Source: Candidatus Poseidoniales archaeon
Lineage (GTDB): Archaea > Thermoplasmatota > Poseidoniia > Poseidoniales > Poseidoniaceae
Direction of reading: 5' to 3'
NCBI GenBank assembly: GCA_009887095.1
Contig: QXYC01000013.1
Coordinates: forward strand, 1 to 63,223
Length of the DNA: 63,223 bases
This document shows positions 41,193 to 48,523 of this stretch, piece after piece. The translations under genes were made by a program, and so were the position numbers. How positions within the stretch are numbered: position 1 is the stretch's first letter; every line of letters begins with the position of its first letter. The notes below the pieces were generated by a model. It was not told the origin of the DNA, made no database searches, and saw only the letters and a program-made list of their open reading frames with translations.

Positions 41193-41720
41193 TCACTCAT
41201 CGGCCGAGAGCATCTCAATGGCTTCTTCTGGGGAGTAGCCCAAGCCACCAACAGCCCACTTCAAGGCTTGCTTAAGCCAAGGTTGAACCATTGGGTTCTT
41301 CTTTGAAGGGTCCATGACTTCGATGGCGTCAACGATGTTTCTGCTTGCATTGAAGAGCACTTCATCGGTTGGAATGTCATTGAGTTCAAGCTTCTTTGCG
41401 TAGCGTTGGAATTCCTTGACAGCGACGGGGATTCGTCGGCATTCGAGTGCGAATGTGGCAAAGTCAGCGATGTATTCCTCGTTTTCCTCATCAAGTTGCA
41501 TGGCTTTCTTGTAAGCCATCATGATTTTTCCACCAGGGATCACATCGTCTTGTGCTTCCATGTTCTTCATGTTTGCAAACTCAGCGTACATGTGGTGGAC
41601 TTGAGCGTTTTTCTTGTGTTGCCCCATCTTTGCGTCAAGGTCGGCAATTGCGCCGTCAAGGTCGCCGTTGCGTAGCATTTCAATCGGTGCTTGGAGGAGT
41701 TCGTCATTGCTCATGTTCAT
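41193..41720 (-). CDS. Small helical TPR-like protein
   Basis: A 175-residue acidic, all-helical protein. The start MNMSNDELLQAPIEML and repeated helix pairs such as AIADLDAKMGQHKKNAQVHH and AYKKAMQLDEENEEYIADFA have TPR-like size and spacing. The C-terminal 30 residues (WAVGGLGYSPEEAIEMLSAD) contain a conserved-looking Gly-Tyr-Ser-Pro turn. Function unknown; probably a cytosolic scaffold. truA follows after 9 bases, suggesting cotranscription. Confidence 0.68.
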   Translation of the reverse strand: MNMSNDELLQAPIEMLRNGDLDGAIADLDAKMGQHKKNAQVHHMYAEFANMKNMEAQDDVIPGGKIMMAYKKAMQLDEENEEYIADFATFALECRRIPVAVKEFQRYAKKLELNDIPTDEVLFNASRNIVDAIEVMDPSKKNPMVQPWLKQALKWAVGGLGYSPEEAIEMLSADE

Positions 41721-41779
41721 CGCCTAATGTGTGCCGGTATGTTCGGTCTTTTCAAACACTCGTTTGAGCGGTTGGAATT

Positions 41780-42814
41780 TCAATCCTCTGAAGCGGCTGC
41801 TACAATGGTGTCCTTCAAATCGCTCAGGAGGTGAGATTGACTGTTTTTCTTGTGCATTTCATTGAGGAGGCCCTTTGCCTTCTCCCATTTGCGAATGTTG
41901 TACATGCAGTGCTTGGGGTCAGGTCGAACGGTGCGGATGGTTCGCTGGTAAGTCATGATCCCCACGATGGTTCGAATCAGTCCTTTGCCAACCTTTTCAG
42001 CCGCATTGTCGTTTTCGCTCTCTTTGGTGCCGGGGATGGTGTGGTTTACGACAGGAACATTCGACTCTTCTACGATGCCTACACCCGAATCAGTGAGCAC
42101 GGTGACGGTTGCAAAACCAAGGAGCGTGCCCATTGGTGAGCGCTGGACAACAACTTCGGAAATGCGGTCAAAAAGAATGCGTCGATGGGAGCGAGAGAGC
42201 AAAAAGCTGTGCTCAAAGATGATCGCATCGCTGGTGATGGCGTAGTGGAAACTTCGTTGGAAGTAAAACACCAAGGCGGTGTAAATGGCCACGAAGACAC
42301 TACCAAACAAGAGCGGCTGGTAATCGGGGATGATTCCTCCGACGCCTTCATCCATGAACAAATTGGTGATGAACAGCAGGAGATCATCAACAAGGGCGAT
42401 CGATGGTGCAAGTGACACGATGAGCAAGCCTACGGTCACCCAGCGACCGGAGGTTGAAACATTCATCAGTCGGTTCATCCATGTGACGAAGAGCATGACC
42501 GCGGTTAAGCCAAACGAGCCGCTTGTGAACAAGGCGGTTGCCAAGAGGTCCACGAGAAAGTTTTCACTCTCCGTTCCCGGTTCGAGTTCAAACATGACGT
42601 GGATGGCCAAAACAAGAAGTCCGAGGGCGTAAAGATTGAGGAAAGCAAAGGTGCTTGGGCGCTTGGTAAGCAAGATTTCTTCTCCCGCAATAATTCGGAA
42701 TTTTTTACCTAATTTGGCTTGGTCAGCAGCGATTTTTGCTGCCTCATTGGCCTTTGTTTCAGCCAAAGCAGCCGCTTCGGTTTCGGTGTCAGCAGTGGTG
42801 GTTTCCTCGCTCAT
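41780..42814 (-). CDS. Membrane protein with bacterial-type PH domain
   Basis: A 344-residue protein. The N-terminal ~40 residues are an acidic Ala/Glu-rich helix, then come about four transmembrane segments (residues ~52-70, 83-105, 118-135 and 160-180). A bPH2-type domain follows: FHYAITSDAIIFEHSFLLSR then RRILFDRISEVVVQRS and GFATVTVLTDSG. The tail is basic and helical. bPH2/YdbS proteins are membrane proteins of unclear function, possibly stress-related. Start ATG 42814 (MSEETTTADTETEA) is favoured over the frame's extension to 42889. Confidence 0.75.
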   Translation of the reverse strand: MSEETTTADTETEAAALAETKANEAAKIAADQAKLGKKFRIIAGEEILLTKRPSTFAFLNLYALGLLVLAIHVMFELEPGTESENFLVDLLATALFTSGSFGLTAVMLFVTWMNRLMNVSTSGRWVTVGLLIVSLAPSIALVDDLLLFITNLFMDEGVGGIIPDYQPLLFGSVFVAIYTALVFYFQRSFHYAITSDAIIFEHSFLLSRSHRRILFDRISEVVVQRSPMGTLLGFATVTVLTDSGVGIVEESNVPVVNHTIPGTKESENDNAAEKVGKGLIRTIVGIMTYQRTIRTVRPDPKHCMYNIRKWEKAKGLLNEMHKKNSQSHLLSDLKDTIVAAASED

Positions 42815-42915
42815 AGCAATTGCTCCAATCGATTGGTGGCCGGGCAAACCAAATAAGACCTTGCCTCCATGCATCGGGTTGCTTATCAATAACTTATGTC
42901 ACAATCGGGTTTCAT

Positions 42916-44121
42916 TCAGTGGAGCAGGCCCCAAGAATGCTCTGCGTTTCCACGGGCCCACTCGTAATCAGTTTCTTTCCGAATTCCATGCTCATCGATG
43001 ATCCTAAGTTTCTCGAGTTGGAGGGGGTATTCGTTGTATGTGAGATGCGAAGTTAGCCCCCCTCTCGTTGGTTGATTGAACGTCCAGTGGGCCCTTTCGA
43101 TGGCTTGGACAGTTAGTTCGATGACCGTGCGCCCGTTCCACATTTTGATGTTGAATTTCGGGAGGGGGGCGCCGGGCGAATGGCCATGCTTGCCTTCGCT
43201 TCGGTCCGAACCTACCTTTTCGACTGTGACATGTGTGAATTTCTCACTGCGTCGGTGCTTTCCGTCATGGAACAGTCCTCCTTGAGATAATCCGATGTGG
43301 CCGAAATCTCTTCGTTTCCACGGCCGGTTGTCCCTCGCCGTGACCGTGAACGAAAGGTGCGGTAGGAACCAATCAATGTACGAGCCATCATCGAGGTGAA
43401 GGACGCCCCAGTACCATGGAACTGAAGGTGCTTGGACACTGACCTTTTGGAAGTAAGCCGTCCCGTTGACTGCTTCTCCATCGAATGTCCCTGAGGCTTT
43501 TGTGCCGTGCAATCGCAAAATATCGTAGCCCATGTTTGCAGCATATGTCGCAGTGGCTTCTCTTGCCGTTGACATAGCACTGTTCCATGGTGTGAGTTTC
43601 AATCGCATTTCCTTTGGCACCATTGGGTGAGCGGCTTCTTGATCGGTGGATAGATTGAGCCAAAATTCACTCAAATCACTTTTCAAACCCATGCTCATGT
43701 CTTCTTCCAATAACGGAACGACTGCACCGCCTCCTTTGCCCACTTCGCTCTGGTCAGTGGGCCATTTCGGATGTGTGTCTGGCATGGCTACGATTCTGCA
43801 AATCCGTTGAATGACTGGTTCATGCATCTGGGTGCCGTCAAACCACCAAGCGCAGACCATCCCATCAAGCGCCATGCCATCATGTTCGTCGAATCCCGGA
43901 CGGCCTTGAGGCGTCCAAGGTGTGCCATTGACCTCGACCAACGGATTGTCTTTCGTGGACCACAGAACCATCAATTGTCGCCCGCTTGGCTTTCCATCAG
44001 GATCATCAAGCATCACCAGCCACCACCACCAATCCCACGTAAGGTGGTGCAATGGTGGACGGTTTTGCAACCTCCACATGGTCGATAGGTCGCCTGCAAA
44101 GGCGGGCATATCTTCGCTCAT
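42916..44121 (-). CDS. Protein of unknown function, possibly lipocalin-like (CrtC/AttH type), last gene of ABC operon
   Basis: A 401-residue soluble protein rich in Trp and His. Two segments are suggestive of the AttH/CrtC-like lipocalin superfamily: LHHLTWDWWWWLVMLDDPDG near the N-terminus and the central YFQKVSVQAPSVPWYWGVLH followed by LDDGSYIDWFLPHLS. A later stretch, FGHIGLSQGGLFHDGKH, is also conserved-looking. No catalytic site can be named. Its ATG lies in the stop codon of the preceding ABC permease (ATGA), so it works with that exporter, perhaps binding or processing its lipid-like cargo. That link is inference. Confidence 0.6.
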   Translation of the reverse strand: MSEDMPAFAGDLSTMWRLQNRPPLHHLTWDWWWWLVMLDDPDGKPSGRQLMVLWSTKDNPLVEVNGTPWTPQGRPGFDEHDGMALDGMVCAWWFDGTQMHEPVIQRICRIVAMPDTHPKWPTDQSEVGKGGGAVVPLLEEDMSMGLKSDLSEFWLNLSTDQEAAHPMVPKEMRLKLTPWNSAMSTAREATATYAANMGYDILRLHGTKASGTFDGEAVNGTAYFQKVSVQAPSVPWYWGVLHLDDGSYIDWFLPHLSFTVTARDNRPWKRRDFGHIGLSQGGLFHDGKHRRSEKFTHVTVEKVGSDRSEGKHGHSPGAPLPKFNIKMWNGRTVIELTVQAIERAHWTFNQPTRGGLTSHLTYNEYPLQLEKLRIIDEHGIRKETDYEWARGNAEHSWGLLH

Positions 44122-45425
44122 TCGATTTCCTTCCCTTTGAAGATGGCACCGCCAACGAACCAAAGCACTGAGCCCTGAACAAGGAGTACCACTGTTGCGA
44201 ACACTGCTGAAACCAAGCCTGAACCACCGACACCGGGCTCTGAGTAAAAGAAGTTCAACGCATTGCTGGTCGACCAGATGAGGCCAAAGTCATCCATCGT
44301 TCGACCTTGTAAGATGAAGAGTTCCATGTTCGGCCACACAATGACCGCTGCAGCATCGACAATCATCAATGCCCAACCGATCACAGAGAATCGAAGAATG
44401 GCCGCCTCGGGGGCGCCCATCGATACAATGCACATTCCCAGTTCCCATGCAGCAAACGGAATCGCCAATACAATGCCAAACCTCCACATGGTTCCAAGGG
44501 CACAAAACAGCATGCCATAGACAAACGATGCCATCATTGTGGCAAAAATAATTGCAAGCCATACGCCTAAATCTTGGAACCGGAAAAAGCTGTCACTCGG
44601 CCCGATGAATCCTGATATCAGAGCGAACAAGAGCCCAATTGCAATGAAGTATGGCCAGACGATTCCAAGGTAGCCCAAAATTCGGTACAGGAAGACCTCA
44701 GTCCTGGCAATTGGCTTTGCAAGCATGAAATGCATTGTACCGTCGTTCATTTCCTCACGGATCAATCCCGTTGCGAGAAAGAGCGGTAAAAACATTCCAA
44801 GCAGCAGCACGAAGCCCATTTTTCCGATGCCAAGTACGAACGCCATGTGGGTTGCTTCAGCTGCGTAGGCTGCGTCATCGGGATCTTCGTCGACAAATCG
44901 ATCTGCGTCTACATTCCAATCGTCTTGGTATTGATTGTACCTGAGTTCAATGTCACAAACAATGCCGTTGCCGTTGGTGTCTTTCTGCGAATTTGTTCGA
45001 TCAGATTCCCTGCAATCGCCATCATCGTCGTATCCCGTGGATTGGGTCGTAGCGGCGCCGTTGATGCTGATGTCAAATCCGTCTTCATCGATGTAATTTG
45101 ATGCGGGTTCCGGCTCGATTGAGGGTGTTAAAAGACCTGGATTCGAAGCGGCCATGTATGGGTCTGTGCCGTACTTATTCTCTTGGCCAGTGGGGTATCC
45201 GTCCCCGTCAGGGTCTTCACTGTCGCCATCGTTATCGATGGACTCGAACCCAGTCGACATGACGTCGACGTAGATCAACATCACCAAAGAGATGGCAACC
45301 AAGCCCACACCGAGAACCACCCATGTGGATGCCTTGGTTCTGTATTGGCGCATTGTGAATTCGGTAATTGCTGCCGCCTTTCTGTCCAAAGCACGATAGA
45401 TGGTGTTTGGTTTTGCTTCCATCAT
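44118..45425 (-). CDS. ABC-2 type permease with extracellular Ca-binding (thrombospondin type 3-like) insertion
   Basis: A 435-residue permease. The first transmembrane segment (residues ~34-53) is followed by an extracytoplasmic insertion of ~140 residues, then five further transmembrane helices. The insertion (residues ~57-195) contains Asp-rich repeats, IDNDGDSEDPDGDGYPTGQ, YIDEDGFD and YDDDGDCRESDR, with the DxDxDG spacing of thrombospondin type-3 calcium repeats. Cys138 and Cys157 could form a disulfide. The core IREEMNDGTMHFMLAKPIAR is the usual ABC-2 coupling region. It overlaps both neighbours by ATGA junctions. Probably exports a lipid, peptide or polysaccharide; substrate unknown. 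Confidence 0.82.
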   Translation of the reverse strand: MMEAKPNTIYRALDRKAAAITEFTMRQYRTKASTWVVLGVGLVAISLVMLIYVDVMSTGFESIDNDGDSEDPDGDGYPTGQENKYGTDPYMAASNPGLLTPSIEPEPASNYIDEDGFDISINGAATTQSTGYDDDGDCRESDRTNSQKDTNGNGIVCDIELRYNQYQDDWNVDADRFVDEDPDDAAYAAEATHMAFVLGIGKMGFVLLLGMFLPLFLATGLIREEMNDGTMHFMLAKPIARTEVFLYRILGYLGIVWPYFIAIGLLFALISGFIGPSDSFFRFQDLGVWLAIIFATMMASFVYGMLFCALGTMWRFGIVLAIPFAAWELGMCIVSMGAPEAAILRFSVIGWALMIVDAAAVIVWPNMELFILQGRTMDDFGLIWSTSNALNFFYSEPGVGGSGLVSAVFATVVLLVQGSVLWFVGGAIFKGKEIE

Positions 45426-46411
45426 AATCCACCGCCTGATGTGAGGTAGCCAAGAATAGAGGCGAGGTCGTCATCGGGGTTATCGATGGTGTGGATTCGG
45501 TGCCCATTGTTGACAATCGCTGCTGGTAACTGTGCATGGATTGCCCCAAGGTTGTGGGTTTGAATCGAGAGATTTTTCTTGTCTGGGAAGGAGATGCCGT
45601 ACACTTCATCCATGTCGATGACATCCTTTGCCAGTGCCTTTGCATCGTCGGCTTCAATTGTGATTCTGTGTGGGATCTGGTCGAGTTTTTCTCGAATGGC
45701 GTGCAAGTTTCCAAGCGCAAGCAAGCGGCCATTGTGCAAAATGACAATTTGTTCAGTGATGCGCTCGATTTCCTGTAAGATGTGGCTGCTTACAATGACG
45801 GTTCTGCCCATTCGTCCCAATTCACGAATCACGTTCATGATGGTCGTGCGAGCGAGGGGGTCGCAGCCTTGCAATGGCTCGTCAAGAATGATCAGTTCGG
45901 GGTCATTGACAAGGGCGTGGGCGATTTTAGCTCGTTGCCTCATGCCCTTCGAATACTGACCGATTTTCTTGTGGGCAACATCGGCGAGTCCGACAAAGTT
46001 CAGCACACGGTCGGCTTCGAGCATCGCTTCTGCTCGTGTCAATCCATTGAGCCGTGCAAACGTGGATACAAATTGGTGGGCTGTCATCCAATCATACATT
46101 TTTTCATGCTCAGGTACGAAGCCGACTCGTGCATATGGCGCAGGGTTCTTCCAAGGGTCAGTGCCAAACAAGCGAACCTTTCCTTGACTCGGTTTGAGTT
46201 TGCCCATTAAGAGTTTGAACATCGTCGACTTCCCAGCACCGTTCATTCCAAGCACGCCAGTGACACCGCCGTTGAGCGCCATGGTAATGTTCGAAAGTGC
46301 GAAGATTCGACCGTATGATTTGGAGACCCCCTCCAAGAGAACGGCTGGAGCCGAAAGGTCTGGCTGCCAGGCTTTCGTTTCGCCCTTCCCCTCTTGGTCA
46401 AAATCTGGCAT
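45422..46411 (-). CDS. ABC transporter ATP-binding protein
   Basis: A 329-residue ATPase of the CcmA/drug-export type. Motifs: GMNGAGKSTMFKLL (Walker A), QYSKGMRQRAKIA (signature) and LIILDEPLQGCDP (Walker B), with the switch His in VIVSSHILQEIE. The signature Ser-Lys-Gly-Met is usual for this subfamily. The C-terminal ~90 residues form the extra regulatory domain common in such ATPases. Start ATG 46411 shares one base with the stop of the upstream permease. It likely drives the permease encoded immediately downstream. Confidence 0.93.
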   Translation of the reverse strand: MPDFDQEGKGETKAWQPDLSAPAVLLEGVSKSYGRIFALSNITMALNGGVTGVLGMNGAGKSTMFKLLMGKLKPSQGKVRLFGTDPWKNPAPYARVGFVPEHEKMYDWMTAHQFVSTFARLNGLTRAEAMLEADRVLNFVGLADVAHKKIGQYSKGMRQRAKIAHALVNDPELIILDEPLQGCDPLARTTIMNVIRELGRMGRTVIVSSHILQEIERITEQIVILHNGRLLALGNLHAIREKLDQIPHRITIEADDAKALAKDVIDMDEVYGISFPDKKNLSIQTHNLGAIHAQLPAAIVNNGHRIHTIDNPDDDLASILGYLTSGGGL

Positions 46412-47448
46412 CACTCTCGGGTCACCTCCATCGAAGAGACCCGTGCACTGAGCGTGTAAAGGGCGATGCCGTTCATTGCCACAAGTGAGGCGAGGGACCA
46501 CGTCCATGAATATTGGTCGTAGGTTGGTTGCGTACCGATGATGGTTTGGCCAACATGGGCCATGCAATCGTAGGGTGATAGAAGGTAGAGAATTTCTCGA
46601 TCAAACAATGTTGAGACCAAAATTGCCAACACCTTCGTTCCGAGCACGATTGACAACAAGCCAATTCCCGGGAAGAATTTTCCTTTTGAGACGCTTGAAA
46701 GAGCGAGCCCGATGCTTGTGTAGGTAAAGATGAGTACCATGCCGGAAAGGAAGGCTGCAAGGAACAATGGGAAGGTGTCCATAATCCACGCCCAGCCTCT
46801 TCCGAGTGCAATGATTTCTGCGAAGTAATACAACGCAAGGGTGAGAAGAACGACGAAGGATTGAATCAAAGCGACGGATACGAATTTCATGCCGACATAA
46901 TCGAAGCGTGTGATGGGTCGTGAGAAGTACAACGCAGAAGTTCCATGTTGTCGGTCTTCAGAGATGACGCTACCAACCAAAAGGGCTGCCACAATCGGGT
47001 AGTAGAGCACGTTTCGCGGGAAAAAGCCCAGGACATGGCCGTAGAGGTTGTCACGGCTAACACCCCACAATTGGTGAAGCCCTCCATCGCCAATCAGGCC
47101 CGAAAGAAGCGTGAGCGCAGCGTCGCTCAGTGAGGCGATGAACACGATGAGAATGAAGAGTCGTGTCGGCATGCCCCATGGACGATGCCCCTTCTTGAAA
47201 ATTCCAAGAAGATGGTGTCGAAGGATTGCCCAATTCCTCATCCAACGGGGGTTCAAGGTGCCTTTCCAAGGTTTGTAGACTTGCTCAAAGACATGTCCCG
47301 TTGTCACTGGTTCTGCGACTTGAGTTTTGGTTAAATCCTCATCACCTTCGCTCGACCCCCATGCGGCTTCCATCCGTCCTTGGCCTGTGACGGGGGCCTC
47401 GGCACCAAATTCGACGGCCCTGTCTTGTTGAATTTCTTCCTCACTCAA
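46411..47448 (-). CDS. ABC-2 type permease
   Basis: A 345-residue membrane protein. The N-terminal ~70 residues are cytoplasmic and acidic. They are followed by six transmembrane segments from residue ~95 on, with the coupling sequence SVISEDRQHGTSALYFSRPI (typical ABC-2 E.R..GT...l.s.Pi..) between helices two and three. Pairs with the ATPase at 47445-48455. ATGA overlap at its start shows translational coupling. Substrate unknown. Confidence 0.88.
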   Translation of the reverse strand: MSEEEIQQDRAVEFGAEAPVTGQGRMEAAWGSSEGDEDLTKTQVAEPVTTGHVFEQVYKPWKGTLNPRWMRNWAILRHHLLGIFKKGHRPWGMPTRLFILIVFIASLSDAALTLLSGLIGDGGLHQLWGVSRDNLYGHVLGFFPRNVLYYPIVAALLVGSVISEDRQHGTSALYFSRPITRFDYVGMKFVSVALIQSFVVLLTLALYYFAEIIALGRGWAWIMDTFPLFLAAFLSGMVLIFTYTSIGLALSSVSKGKFFPGIGLLSIVLGTKVLAILVSTLFDREILYLLSPYDCMAHVGQTIIGTQPTYDQYSWTWSLASLVAMNGIALYTLSARVSSMEVTRE

Positions 47449-48455
47449 GCGCCGCCACCTCCCATGTGGGCCGGAGCATCGACCTTGCGAGCAAGCGCCG
47501 GCGATGCGAGAAGGTCTTCGCTTGTTTTGACTTCATAGCCAAGGTTTTCCATGATCACTAAGAAGAGGTCTTCCAATGAGGCTTCATACTCATGCATACG
47601 GCGTACTTGCGCTCCTGTTTGCGCAGCGCAGGTTAGGATTCGCGTTGTTGTATCATCACCATCGTGCGCAACTCGCATCACACGCCCCTCTCTTCGAACC
47701 TTCAATCCGTCAGCTTCCATCGCTTGGGCAAGTTTAGTGGCTCCACCCCATACGTGGATTTCGATTTCCCTGTCGATGGCTTTCAGGTCTTCAATTGCGC
47801 CTTGGGCAGCAAGTTTTCCTTTGTGCAACAACACGATGTTATCGCACACTCGCTCAACATCATCCATGAGGTGAGATGCCATCAATACGGAGCGATTTCC
47901 CGCTCTGACCGTTGTTGTCAGCGTTTGAATCATGTATTCTCTTGCCTTTGCATCAAGTCCGTTTGAGGGCTCGTCAGCGATGATGAGTTCGGGGTCATGA
48001 ATCAGGGCGCATGCCAACTTTGTGGCTTGCTTCATTCCGGTTGAAAAACTCCCGATGTTCCGGTACCGCTGTTCTCCAATCCCAACGTATTGCAACGATT
48101 CGTGGGCTCGAGCAAGAGCCACTGTCGGGTTCATGCCAAGCAACTCCCCTGAGTAACGGACTTGGTGAATTGCATCCATGTCCGGGTTGAGTGCGTCATA
48201 CTCGGGCATGTACCCAATTCGGGCGCGAATCGCATCACCCTCGGTTCTGATGTCATGCCCAAGGACAGTACCCTCGCCTTCTGTGGCTTGAATCAAACCC
48301 AAAATTGTCTTCAGGAAGGTGGATTTACCAGCACCGTTTGGTCCGAGGAGGCCTGTAGCGCCCTTTTTGACGGCTAAGTTCAGTTTATCCAAAGCCACAT
48401 GAGGGCCGTAGGATTTTGTCAAATCTGTGGTTTTGATAATGAGTTCGTCAACCAC
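47445..48455 (-). CDS. ABC transporter ATP-binding protein
   Basis: First gene of the exporter operon. A 336-residue ATPase with GLLGPNGAGKSTFLKTIL (Walker A), SFSTGMKQATKLACAL (signature) and LIIADEPSNGLDA (Walker B); the switch His is in LMASHLMDDVE. The C-terminal ~110 residues form an additional domain ending in an Ala/Gly-rich tail. This operon thus encodes two different ATPase/permease pairs plus a possible lipocalin-like protein, so the pairs may form one heteromeric exporter or two related ones. Confidence 0.93.
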   Translation of the reverse strand: MVDELIIKTTDLTKSYGPHVALDKLNLAVKKGATGLLGPNGAGKSTFLKTILGLIQATEGEGTVLGHDIRTEGDAIRARIGYMPEYDALNPDMDAIHQVRYSGELLGMNPTVALARAHESLQYVGIGEQRYRNIGSFSTGMKQATKLACALIHDPELIIADEPSNGLDAKAREYMIQTLTTTVRAGNRSVLMASHLMDDVERVCDNIVLLHKGKLAAQGAIEDLKAIDREIEIHVWGGATKLAQAMEADGLKVRREGRVMRVAHDGDDTTTRILTCAAQTGAQVRRMHEYEASLEDLFLVIMENLGYEVKTSEDLLASPALARKVDAPAHMGGGGA

Positions 48456-48523
48456 ACACAGCCCTCCTTTGCTGTTTTGTGGTCAGCGAAGGAACTTGAA
48501 TCCTCCCCCGTCTTGTGGATTGT

